Shown piece by piece: positions 36,442 through 43,738 of a DNA stretch of 43,738 nt. How positions within the stretch are numbered: the first letter of the stretch is position 1; each line of letters starts with the position of its first letter. This DNA is from Desulfofundulus luciae (lineage in GTDB: Bacteria > Bacillota > Desulfotomaculia > Desulfotomaculales > Desulfovirgulaceae): positions 1-43,738 of the forward strand of contig NZ_JAUSUX010000022.1 in assembly GCF_030813795.1 (NCBI RefSeq), given 5' to 3'. The translations under genes were made by a program, and so were the position numbers. The notes under the pieces are model-generated. The model saw nothing but the letters and a program-made list of their open reading frames with translations. It was not told where the DNA came from and did not search any database.

Positions 36442-37923
36442 TCAGGCGCCGTAATTAGAAACTATCTGGACACCTGTATAATAGTATTTCAAGATTTCCT
36501 GGTAACTATAACCCTGGGAAGCCATGCCAAGGGCGCCGTACTGGGACATACCCACACCGTGGCCCCAACCGCTGCCCCGGAAAGTGACCTTTAATAAACG
36601 GGGGCGGTTATCCTGCTGACGCTGACCGGGTACGACCTGATCAGCCGGCGGCTCCTGCTGCCCCGGCGCCCCGTTGCCTGTCATGATCTTTTCCATGGTA
36701 AAACAGGCGCTTTTTAATCCCAGGGCGCGGCGCACCTCATCGGCTTTTCCTTTAAGAGGATCATGGCCGATTTCGATGGTTAAAGGCTGGCCGTCCAGGC
36801 CCAAACCGCTAACCACAAGGCACTTCACCCGCTGGCCGGTGGAAGTGCGCTCCATTTCTACTAAATCGTAAATTTCACTGAAGCGGTAGCCCGATGCAGC
36901 CAATTGCTCCTTGAGCTGCTCGGCAGTGTAAGTCTTGATCCAGTCGTAATGCTTGTTCTGGGGGTTGCGATCGAACGGGTCCGGCCGGCCACGCAGGTAA
37001 TCCACCTGGTTTTTCCAGACGTCCTCACTATTCTCGGTGTACCCGCCGCTTGAGCTATGAAAAACGGCACTGACGGGCCGCCCGCGGTAGGTCATCACCA
37101 CTCCGCTGGTTTCATCCACCGCCTTGCTGGCGGCGGGCTGCTCACCATCGTATCCCCGATATACCTGGCTTGCCTGGGTGGCCAGCACATCAAAACCCTG
37201 GCTTGCATAGGTCCCCAACTGGGCCAGGACATAACTGCGGGCGGCCACCGCCTGGGCCTTCAGTGCCTCTACCGGCCAGTGGGCAGGCATCTCCGCGGGC
37301 ACCACCCCGTAAAGATATTCTTCGATGGGCAACTGGTTAACCACCGTGATCCCCTTGCCATCCAGACGGAACTCCATATTGCCCCTGTAGCGACGGGCCT
37401 GATCTCCCTGGTAGAGGGTAACCAGGTTCAGCCCCCCGGCAGGGGCAATTTTTTTCATTTGCCCGCCGGCACCCATTACGCTGACGCCCGCCAGATTATT
37501 GAGCACGACCCTCTTGTCGTTTGCCCCAAGGGCGTGCAGGCCGCCCTCCCGCTCTAATTGTTTTCCTGTCCCCGAAAGAACGTCCACCTGTAATACCTTG
37601 CCCCGTACCCCCACAGGGCCGGTAAAGCAACCAATCCGGTTACCATCCCTGTACAATTCCAGGCCGCTGGGGGAAAAGCACACTTCCCAGCGCTGGCCGG
37701 GAACAACTTCAGATATGATCTTGCTGGTATAATAGTCAACCAGTTGATAATTTCCCGTTACTGAAAACGTAACTTGGCTGGCCTGCTGTACCAGGCCGAC
37801 CCGGACGTCATAAGGTGCCACCACGACCTCCCCCAGTGCAGGCAAGGCGGGATAGCCCAACAGGGCCAGCAGTCCTAAAAAAAGGATAGCTGAACTCAAC
37901 CGCTTATTAAACACTAACCACAA
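36442..37923 (-). CDS. spoIID: SpoIID/LytB-domain protein
   Basis: This is a secreted lytic transglycosylase-like protein of 493 aa. A signal peptide covers about residues 1-31 (LFLGLLALLGYPALPALG). The SpoIID domain holds EEYLYGVVPAEMP, with the catalytic-type glutamate, then WPVEALKAQAVAARSYVL, FHSSSGGYTENSE, and near the end GWGHGVGMSQYGALGMA. In Bacillus SpoIID degrades peptidoglycan during engulfment with SpoIIP and SpoIIM. This gene lies between ruvB/queH and queA, unlike the Bacillus spoIID locus, so it may be a paralogue. The name is a family label. Confidence 0.88.
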   Translation of the reverse strand: MWLVFNKRLSSAILFLGLLALLGYPALPALGEVVVAPYDVRVGLVQQASQVTFSVTGNYQLVDYYTSKIISEVVPGQRWEVCFSPSGLELYRDGNRIGCFTGPVGVRGKVLQVDVLSGTGKQLEREGGLHALGANDKRVVLNNLAGVSVMGAGGQMKKIAPAGGLNLVTLYQGDQARRYRGNMEFRLDGKGITVVNQLPIEEYLYGVVPAEMPAHWPVEALKAQAVAARSYVLAQLGTYASQGFDVLATQASQVYRGYDGEQPAASKAVDETSGVVMTYRGRPVSAVFHSSSGGYTENSEDVWKNQVDYLRGRPDPFDRNPQNKHYDWIKTYTAEQLKEQLAASGYRFSEIYDLVEMERTSTGQRVKCLVVSGLGLDGQPLTIEIGHDPLKGKADEVRRALGLKSACFTMEKIMTGNGAPGQQEPPADQVVPGQRQQDNRPRLLKVTFRGSGWGHGVGMSQYGALGMASQGYSYQEILKYYYTGVQIVSNYGA

Positions 37924-38010
37924 ACCCCCTGGAGGTAAAATTATCCCTGTTAAAATTATCCCTGTCCAGGTAAGTTCGACAGTTTCACCCAGTTTCCTGC
38001 CATTCAGGAG

Positions 38011-38229
38011 CTACCGTCGAAAAATAAGGTTTAGAATTAACGTAAGGACAATGCTCAAGATAATGGAAGTAACAACGGGGAAGTAAAAGGTAAAATTACC
38101 TTTTTGGATGAAGATGTCTCCAGGGAGACGGCCCAGGTGGAAGAGCCTCTCCGATGCCATGAGCAGGCCGCCAACGACCAGCAGGAGGATACCCATCAAG
38201 GCGAGCATTTTGCCTAAACTGTCCATCAT
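38011..38229 (-). CDS. DUF2905 small membrane protein
   Basis: This 72-aa protein has two hydrophobic helices (about 8-26 and 46-69) joined by RLFHLGRLPGDIFIQKGNFT, the family signature of DUF2905, with GRLPGDI at its heart. The function is unknown. Its ATGA start overlaps the queH stop. The position near ruvB and queA is common in Firmicutes, suggesting co-transcription rather than shared function. Confidence 0.9.
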   Translation of the reverse strand: MMDSLGKMLALMGILLLVVGGLLMASERLFHLGRLPGDIFIQKGNFTFYFPVVTSIILSIVLTLILNLIFRR

Positions 38230-38786
38230 TTCTCTTCACCTGCACCTTCTCTTCTGGAAGAACGGTAATAGCGCTCCTTTTCACTATATATGCACCCGCA
38301 ATACTGCTGGCGATACATACCCAGCTCCTTAGAACGGGCAACGGCTTCCTTGAAACCGGGACGAAAATCCATATAGTAAAAGGGGATCCCCGCTTCCTCA
38401 CCTACGGCCTCGCCAATTTCCCGGAGCAAATCGTGTTTTTGAAAGGGGCTGACCAGCAGGGTGGTAGTGAAGGCATCAAAACCCCCCCGCCTGGCCACCC
38501 GGGCCGCCTGCCGCAGGCGCAGGGCATAACAGAACTGGCAGCGCCGGGTTTCCCGGTAAACCACCATCTGTAAAAATTGCTCCAGCGGGTAGTGCTCATC
38601 GAAAATGACAGGCAGTTCCTGCTCTCGGGCATATTTTTCCAAAGTTTCCTTACGTTTCAACCATTCGGTGTAGGGATGGATATTGGGATTAAAGAAATAG
38701 CCGTGAACCGTGTGGCCCTCCCGGCGCAGGTAGTCCAGGGGGTAGATGGTACAGGGGCCACAACAGGTATGCAGCAGTATTTTCAT
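38226..38786 (-). CDS. queH: Epoxyqueuosine reductase QueH
   Basis: QueH reduces epoxyqueuosine to queuosine in tRNA, the last step of the pathway, in place of the cobalamin-dependent QueG. The 186-aa protein has the metal and Fe-S cysteines of the family: Cys8, Cys9 and Cys12 (HTCCGPC), Cys83 and Cys86 (CQFCYALR), and Cys163 and Cys165 (YCGCIYS). FDAFTTTLLVSPFQKHD is also typical. With queA and tgt nearby, the locus carries the tRNA-level half of queuosine synthesis. Confidence 0.93.
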   Translation of the reverse strand: MKILLHTCCGPCTIYPLDYLRREGHTVHGYFFNPNIHPYTEWLKRKETLEKYAREQELPVIFDEHYPLEQFLQMVVYRETRRCQFCYALRLRQAARVARRGGFDAFTTTLLVSPFQKHDLLREIGEAVGEEAGIPFYYMDFRPGFKEAVARSKELGMYRQQYCGCIYSEKERYYRSSRREGAGEEK

Positions 38787-38911
38787 TGGACATCACCCTG
38801 TTAGAAATTGCACATGCTGCCTGGCGGCGGTCGTCTCCCGTCGCTTAAAAATGCCCCTTCAGTGCCGCACGCCGCCCATGTTCATTTTGTGACGGCGATA
38901 CTTACCACAAT

Positions 38912-39934
38912 TTACCACAAGCTGGCTTGAACAGGATCTCGTTTTAAAGGTAAGCCGAGGTGTTTGTAGGCCGCAGGGGTGGCCACCCGCCCCCGGGGTG
39001 TGCGGGCCAGGAGTCCCGTTTGCAAAAGGTAGGGTTCAAAAACATCCTCCAGGGTGCCCGCTTCTTCGCCGGCAGCTGCCGCCAGGGTATCCAGGCCCAC
39101 AGGCCCGCCGTTAAACTTCTCTATAATTATGCGCAGAAGGCGCCGGTCGGTATAATCCAGGCCCAGAGGGTCCACCTCCAGAAATTGCAGCGCCTTCACA
39201 GCTACTGCCCGGGTGATTATGCCTCCGGCCCGGACCTGGGCGTAATCCCGCACCCGTTTTAATAGACGATTGGCCACCCGGGGTGTTCCCCGGGAGCGCC
39301 GGGCAATCTCTAAAGCCCCCTCCATTTCTATAGGGATCCCGAGGATATGGGCCGAACGGGAAATGATCTGCACCAGCTCGTTGACTTCGTAATATTCCAG
39401 CCGGCAGATTACCCCAAAGCGATCCCGCAGGGGAGATGTAAGCAGTCCGGCCCGGGTGGTGGCGCCAATCAAGGTAAACCGGGGCAGCTCCAGGCGTAAG
39501 GAACGGGCCCCCGGCCCTTTACCAATGACAATATCCAGGGCAAAGTCCTCCATGGCCGGGTAAAGTATTTCCTCCACCGGCCGGCTCAGGCGGTGGACCT
39601 CGTCAATAAACAACACATCTCCCAGGGAGAGATTGGTCAGAATGGCTGCCAGATCGCCGGGGCGTTCCACGGCCGGGCCGGATGTGACCCGGATGCCCAC
39701 CCCCAGCTCGCTGGCGATGATGCCGGCCAGGGTAGTCTTGCCCAGGCCAGGGGGACCAAATAAAAGCACGTGATCCAGCACTTCCCCCCGCTCCCTGGCC
39801 GCGCTTATAAAAATGGACAGGCTTTCCTTAATTTTTTCCTGGCCGATAAAATCCTGCAGCCGCCGTGGCCGCAGGGTGTATTCACCTTCCCCATCCTCCG
39901 ACCGAAAAGCGGTGGAAAGCAGCCTTTCTTCCAA
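38912..39934 (-). CDS. ruvB: Holliday junction branch migration helicase RuvB
   Basis: RuvB, 340 aa, is the AAA+ motor that moves Holliday junctions with RuvA. Motifs: [17 protein letters not shown], Walker [13 protein letters not shown], Walker [10 protein letters not shown], sensor IGATTRAG, and the arginine finger in SPLRDRFG. The C-terminal winged helix ends in [14 protein letters not shown]. It begins 22 bases after ruvA. Confidence 0.97.
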   Translation of the reverse strand: MEERLLSTAFRSEDGEGEYTLRPRRLQDFIGQEKIKESLSIFISAARERGEVLDHVLLFGPPGLGKTTLAGIIASELGVGIRVTSGPAVERPGDLAAILTNLSLGDVLFIDEVHRLSRPVEEILYPAMEDFALDIVIGKGPGARSLRLELPRFTLIGATTRAGLLTSPLRDRFGVICRLEYYEVNELVQIISRSAHILGIPIEMEGALEIARRSRGTPRVANRLLKRVRDYAQVRAGGIITRAVAVKALQFLEVDPLGLDYTDRRLLRIIIEKFNGGPVGLDTLAAAAGEEAGTLEDVFEPYLLQTGLLARTPRGRVATPAAYKHLGLPLKRDPVQASLW

Positions 39935-39956
39935 GGGTAAACACCCCCATCACCGG

Positions 39957-40571
39957 TTAAGCGTTTTTTTGCCGGCCCAGCCACTGGAGGGCGGACCGTA
40001 GCAACTCTTCGGTAGAACCGGAAGCAGCCTGCTGGCGGACCTGCCGGACGGCCCGGCGGGCCTCCATCTGGGCGTAACCCAAAGCCACCAGAGCAGCTAC
40101 GGCTTCCCCCTCGTTCCCCGGAGTACCTGTTTCACCTGTGTCATCTGTACCGTCAACCTCGAAAACCATGTCTGCCAGTTTGTCCTTCAACTCCAGGATA
40201 ATACGCCGGGCCGTTTTTTTGCCTATCCCGGGAACGGCTGTAAGGACGTTTTCATTTTCCTCCTCCACCGCCCGGCGCAAGGTGCCGGGGGTTACCGTAG
40301 AGAGAATAGCCAGGGCCGCCCGGGGGCCTACCCCGGCCACATTTAACAAACTGCGAAAGGTTTCCAGTTCCACCCGGCTGGAAAAACCAAAGAGGGCCGG
40401 CCCGTCTTCCCGCCAGATTAAATGGGTATACAGGCGCACCGGCTGCCCTTTTGTCGGTAGAAGGCTTACCATGGAGAGGGGTACCCGCACCAGGTACCCT
40501 ACCCCATTGACATCCACAATGATGCCATCCTCCTGTATTTCCAACAGATTACCACTGAGAAAGGCAATCAT
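39957..40571 (-). CDS. ruvA: Holliday junction DNA helicase subunit RuvA
   Basis: RuvA, 204 aa, binds the junction as a tetramer and recruits RuvB. The OB domain (1-63) is followed by two helix-hairpin-helix motifs, NVAGVGPRAALAIL and AVPGIGKKTARRIILELK, and then domain III (AVAALVALGYAQMEARRAVRQ region) that contacts RuvB. ATG overlaps the ruvC stop by four bases. Confidence 0.97.
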   Translation of the reverse strand: MIAFLSGNLLEIQEDGIIVDVNGVGYLVRVPLSMVSLLPTKGQPVRLYTHLIWREDGPALFGFSSRVELETFRSLLNVAGVGPRAALAILSTVTPGTLRRAVEEENENVLTAVPGIGKKTARRIILELKDKLADMVFEVDGTDDTGETGTPGNEGEAVAALVALGYAQMEARRAVRQVRQQAASGSTEELLRSALQWLGRQKNA

Positions 40572-41071
40572 GCAAGGGTTTTCCTCCCTTTTGCCTCTCC
40601 ACCACCAAGCCGGTGGGCATGACAGATGGCCACCGCCAGGGCGTCGGCGACATCATCGGGGCGGGGGACCTCGGGCAGGCATAGGAGAGCCCGCACCATG
40701 TACTGGACCTGCTCCTTGGCCGCCCGGCCGTAACCAACCACCGCCTGTTTGACCTCCAGCGGAGTATACTCGGCTACTTCCAGGCCGGCATTGACGGCGG
40801 CCAGAAGGGTTACCCCCCGGGCCTGTCCCACGGCCAGGGCAGTGCGGGCATTCTTGTTAAAAAAAAGTTCTTCCACGGCAAATTGTTGGGGTTGATAGAG
40901 TTTAAGCACCAGTTCCAACTGCCGGTAAAGATGCTGCAGCCGGAAAGGCATAGGCAGACCGGCTTGTGTTGTAATGCAGTCGTAGGCTACCACCGTCAGC
41001 CGGTTTCCCTGCAGTTCAATTATGCCATAGCCGGTGATGGCCGTACCCGGATCAACACCAATAACCCGCAT
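40568..41071 (-). CDS. ruvC: Crossover junction endodeoxyribonuclease RuvC
   Basis: RuvC, 167 aa, cuts Holliday junctions symmetrically. Catalytic acids are seen at Asp7 (IGVDPGTAITGYG), Glu67/68 (VEELFFNKN), and in RPDDVADALAVAICH near the C-terminus. ATG at 41071 is chosen because GGGGGAGAGG precedes it and the family starts here; 34 more upstream codons are open but not conserved. First of ruvC-ruvA-ruvB. Confidence 0.97.
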   Translation of the reverse strand: MRVIGVDPGTAITGYGIIELQGNRLTVVAYDCITTQAGLPMPFRLQHLYRQLELVLKLYQPQQFAVEELFFNKNARTALAVGQARGVTLLAAVNAGLEVAEYTPLEVKQAVVGYGRAAKEQVQYMVRALLCLPEVPRPDDVADALAVAICHAHRLGGGEAKGRKTLA

Positions 41072-41129
41072 AGAACCCTCTCCCCCTCTAAAAAATTCCA
41101 CACCACCCGCCCGGGCTCCTGCCACCAAT

Positions 41130-41780
41130 TCAAAAATCAAGTCCGGGATTAGTCCCGGACTCCGTTGCCTCATCCAGGTTTTCCAGCATGGCGTTTACCG
41201 CCTGTTCCGATGGAAACTCCAGTTCCGCCCGCAAAATAGCCTGGGTTTCCGGATCCTGGCGGTTAAAATCGCCCGCCTTGTGCAACTTTAGCTGTAAATC
41301 GGGGTGCAGTTCAGCTACGGGCATGTTTTTCTCCACCCGGAGCAGTTTTTCATCGTAACCCAGGGGTCCTTCGTATACGGCCAGATAGCCTTCATGAACA
41401 CCCAGGTGACGGTAGTTTTTGTGTTCCGGGCAGAAATCCTTGACCCGCTGCCTTAATATTAACATCCTGCCCTGCTCCTCCATGCTCCATCCCTCGGCAG
41501 GAGGATATCGCCTGGCCAGGTCTACCCGGTCTAACCCGAGCAGCTCCCGGGGGGCACGACCCAAAAAGACAATGTGGATGTCACCGCAAAGATATTCTTT
41601 TTCTTCCTGGACAAAGGTGTCGCTTTTCACCGGCAGGACGGATTGGTCGTTTGATTTAAATAGGGCCAGTCCGGGCTTGATTGACGGCTCTCCCAGCAGG
41701 TTCAAGCCCAGGTAGACTGTGATGGCCACTCCAAGCATGATCAGTAATCCTGCGAAGGCATAGAGAAGCCTTTTGAGCAT
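41130..41780 (-). CDS. BofC C-terminal domain protein
   Basis: This 216-aa protein is anchored or exported by an N-terminal helix (about residues 4-26, LYAFAGLLIMLGVAITVYL). The C-terminal part resembles BofC, with GRAPRELLGLDRVDLARRYP, CPEHKNYRHLGVHEGYLAVYEG (given in part) and a proline-linked acidic end. In Bacillus, BofC restrains the SpoIVB signalling protease during sigma-K activation. ATG at 41780 follows AAGGAG at a somewhat long distance; GTG four codons earlier is possible. It precedes ruvC, a common order in this group. Confidence 0.8.
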   Translation of the reverse strand: MLKRLLYAFAGLLIMLGVAITVYLGLNLLGEPSIKPGLALFKSNDQSVLPVKSDTFVQEEKEYLCGDIHIVFLGRAPRELLGLDRVDLARRYPPAEGWSMEEQGRMLILRQRVKDFCPEHKNYRHLGVHEGYLAVYEGPLGYDEKLLRVEKNMPVAELHPDLQLKLHKAGDFNRQDPETQAILRAELEFPSEQAVNAMLENLDEATESGTNPGLDF

Positions 41781-41868
41781 GGCTCCGGACACTCCTTAAA
41801 CATAGCAGTGGTTATCAGTTATATTGTTGCCACTTTTTGCCGGAACCATACTTCTCCAAGTTTATTCC

Positions 41869-42597
41869 CTAGTAATCCTCCAGTTCAAAGTTGGCGTACA
41901 CTTCCTGAACATCGTCGTGATCTTCAAGAGCTTCCATCAAACGCATCATTTGCTCCGCCTCTTTGCCGGCAAGCTTAACCGTGCTCTGGGGAACCATGGT
42001 AACCTGGGCCTCGGCAATGGGTACGCCCTTTTCCACCAGGGCGCGACGCACCTGTTCAAAGTCCTCGGGAGCGGTAATGATTTCGAACTCGTCTTCTTCG
42101 GCTTTCACATCTTCGGCCCCCGCCTCCAGGGCGTTTAGCATTAACTCATCCTCATCCAGGCCGTCCTTTTCCACCACAATAACACCCTTTTTGGAAAACA
42201 TCCAGGAGACGCAGCCGGCTTCCCCCAGATTACCGCCGTGACGGGAGAAAAGGTGCCGGATCTCCCCGGCGGTGCGGTTCCGGTTATCGGTCATGATCTC
42301 CAGCATGACCGCCACCCCACCGGGACCGTAGCCCTCGTAAATCAGTTCCTCGTAGTTGGCCGCGCCCAGTTCACCGGTACCTTTCTGGATGGCCCGCTGT
42401 ATGTTCTCGTTGGGAATATTGGCTTCTTTAGCCCGCTGTATTGCCGCTTTCAGCCTGGGGTTGGCGTCGGGGTCTCCGCCTCCTAAACGGGCCGCCACAA
42501 TAATTTCCCTGGACAAGCGGGTAAATATTTTGCCTCTCTGGGCATCCACCTTGGCCTTTTTCCGCTTGATGGTTGACCACTTGGAATGACCGGACAT
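41869..42597 (-). CDS. YebC/PmpR family transcription/translation factor
   Basis: This 242-aa protein begins [19 protein letters not shown], the invariant start of the family, and contains [31 protein letters not shown], and [19 protein letters not shown]. YebC proteins were described as DNA-binding regulators; more recent work on some members links them to ribosomes stalled at proline-rich stretches. Its neighbours bofC-ruvCAB are its usual company. ATG has GAGGAGG twelve bases upstream. Confidence 0.95.
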   Translation of the reverse strand: MSGHSKWSTIKRKKAKVDAQRGKIFTRLSREIIVAARLGGGDPDANPRLKAAIQRAKEANIPNENIQRAIQKGTGELGAANYEELIYEGYGPGGVAVMLEIMTDNRNRTAGEIRHLFSRHGGNLGEAGCVSWMFSKKGVIVVEKDGLDEDELMLNALEAGAEDVKAEEDEFEIITAPEDFEQVRRALVEKGVPIAEAQVTMVPQSTVKLAGKEAEQMMRLMEALEDHDDVQEVYANFELEDY

Positions 42598-42727
42598 CTC
42601 TTACTGAAACCTCCTCACCTACCATAAAGTACCGGGGGCTGTTAATCATTTAAGACAATGTCAATGTCATATATAGGCGATCGGCCCTGCCACCATAAAA
42701 GCCTGGTTACTTTAAATCCCCAAAAGA

Positions 42728-43456
42728 CTAAAAGGGCGGCAGGACCGGCATCTGCTTTTTGTGGGCATTTTTGGTCGCCAGACGCTTGACAACCTCCCGT
42801 ACCCGGTCGTCGGCCTTCCCGGTAAGGATAAATTCATCCAGCTCCTGGTATGTTATACCCATTTCCGTCTCGTCGTTTTGCCCGGCCCATAAACCGGCAG
42901 AAGGGGGTTTTTCTATAATACGCCGCGGTATTCCGAGGTATTCGGCCAGCTCATAAACCTGGCGCTTGACGAGGTTGCCAATGGGTAAAAGGTCTACTCC
43001 TCCGTCACCATATTTGGTGAAATAGCCGACGGTTAGTTCACTGCGGTTGCCCGTCCCGGCAACCAGGTACTGCAGCCGGGAAGCATAAAAATAAAGGGTG
43101 GTCATGCGCAGCCTCGGCTTGATGTTAATAATGGAAAGATCCTTTCTCTCCACGTTGTAATCTTCACCGGTCAAAAGGCGAACCAGAAGGGCAAAGGGTT
43201 CGTCGAGCACGATCTCTTTAAAAGGAATATCAAAGGTCCTGGCCACCAGCCTGGCGTCCTCCGCATCCAGGGGATTGCTATAGCAGGGCATGATTACCCC
43301 CAGAACGTTATCCGGGCAGGCCCGCTTACATAATACAGCCGTAACAGCGGAATCAATACCACCGCTCAAACCTACCACATAACCCCGGGCGCCCCTTTCA
43401 GAGACCTGTTCCCTGAGCCATTCGGTTAACCGCTGCGCGAGCAGATACAAACCCAA
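42728..43456 (-). CDS. nadE: NH3-dependent NAD+ synthetase
   Basis: NadE, 242 aa, amidates nicotinic acid adenine dinucleotide with ammonia and ATP as the last step of NAD synthesis. The ATP pyrophosphatase P-loop is GLSGGIDSAVTAVL (about 29-42). GTGNRSELTVGYFTKYGDGGVD binds substrate (quoted as GTGNRSE and YFTKYGDGGVD), and KPPSAGLWAGQNDETEMG is typical of the family. There is no glutaminase domain. The frame starts at TTG 43456. TTG two codons later (43450) has a better-spaced GGGGGGA site and may be the real start. Confidence 0.95.
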   Translation of the reverse strand: MGLYLLAQRLTEWLREQVSERGARGYVVGLSGGIDSAVTAVLCKRACPDNVLGVIMPCYSNPLDAEDARLVARTFDIPFKEIVLDEPFALLVRLLTGEDYNVERKDLSIINIKPRLRMTTLYFYASRLQYLVAGTGNRSELTVGYFTKYGDGGVDLLPIGNLVKRQVYELAEYLGIPRRIIEKPPSAGLWAGQNDETEMGITYQELDEFILTGKADDRVREVVKRLATKNAHKKQMPVLPPF

Positions 43457-43485
43457 TCCCCCCGTTGTAAAAAATCTTAGCTTTT

Positions 43486-43514
43486 ATCATATCACGCAGC
43501 TCTGGATAAAGCAA
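43486..43514 (-). promoter_or_regulatory. Sigma-A promoter of nadE
   Basis: TATGAT (43486-43491) follows TTGCTT (43509-43514) at 17 bases on the minus strand, about 30 bases before the nadE start. The rest of 43515-43640 shows nothing recognisable. Confidence 0.6.
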
Positions 43515-43642
43515 TTGTCCTGTGATTTGAGGCATGCCATTCTTTGCCATACGATGGATGCCGAAGCTTTTTCCTTCTCTGAACTTAAGGGTACTTTAAC
43601 ATCATGACCCGAGGTCGAACCAGTGTCCGGCCTTAATACATG

Positions 43643-43671
43643 CAAAAACCCCCGGGTTATAGACCGGGGGT
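43643..43671 (-). terminator. Terminator of the rRNA operon
   Basis: On the minus strand ACCCCCGG pairs with CCGGGGGT around an eight-base loop, followed by TTTTTG. It begins 12 bases past the 5S rRNA end. Confidence 0.9.
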
Positions 43672-43683
43672 ATGAAAAATATT

Positions 43684-43738
43684 TTCCGGCAGCGACCTAC
43701 TCTCCCGGGGGTAGACCCCCAAGTACCATCGGCCCTGG
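43684..43738 (-). rRNA. rrf: 5S ribosomal RNA, 3' part
   Basis: The last 55 bases of the window are the reverse complement of the 3' half of a 5S rRNA. GATGGTACTTGG and GGGAGAGTAGGTCGCTGCCG are the conserved loop and 3' end. The 5' half lies outside the window. The 16S and 23S genes should lie further right, with transcription running leftward toward nadE. Confidence 0.93.

Overview
The window reads as chromosomal DNA of a GC-rich, spore-forming, anaerobic Firmicute. SpoIID, BofC, a YteA-type DksA protein, SigI/RsgI, the MurT-GatD lipid II amidation pair and AddAB all point to Firmicutes. Frequent TTG/GTG starts, a thiolase gene behind a sigma-54-type promoter, a CbiMNQO-type metal importer and general protein resemblance suggest the Desulfotomaculum / Pelotomaculum / Desulfofundulus group (Peptococcaceae in the broad sense). 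The group is an inference; no search was run. Almost every gene is on the minus strand. The exception is one three-gene plus-strand block at 21.6-25.3 kb.

Layout from left to right. (1) 0-5.3 kb: the 5' part of a thiolase gene with a long regulated upstream region, ridA, gatD-murT, an MBL-fold hydrolase and a Uma2-type protein. Two copies of a dispersed intergenic repeat lie here. (2) 5.4-8.6 kb: an ECF-type Co/Ni importer, cbiM - PDGLE protein - cbiQ - cbiO. It is split by a 268-nt gap that holds its own promoter, a six-codon ORF, a 27-codon Cys-rich ORF and a strong hairpin. (3) 8.6-20.9 kb: addB-addA-sbcD-sbcC, a double-strand-break repair operon. (4) 20.9-25.4 kb: a divergent control region with a structured leader, then a plus-strand operon encoding a DASS/SLC13 permease, a gamma-class carbonic anhydrase homologue and an ArsB/NhaD-type permease. 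(5) 25.4-30.8 kb: sigI-rsgI-CBS protein, a cation diffusion facilitator with a Cys-rich tail, a third repeat copy, a YteA-like zinc-finger protein and a DUF5665-like membrane protein. (6) 30.9-41.8 kb: a conserved block read leftward, bofC-ruvC-ruvA-ruvB-queH-DUF2905-spoIID-queA-tgt-yajC, a terminator, then an HD protein-secD-secF. (7) 41.9-43.7 kb: yebC, nadE, and the 3' half of a 5S rRNA with its terminator, which is the tail of an rRNA operon entering from the right.

Most genes are core housekeeping. The less ordinary material is mainly intergenic: a near-consensus sigma-54 promoter with an upstream palindrome before the thiolase gene, a modular dispersed repeat family with inverted arms, the leader inside the cbi cluster, and the hairpin leader before the DASS-carbonic anhydrase-NhaD operon. 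No prophage, IS element, CRISPR array, toxin-antitoxin pair or defence island was seen.
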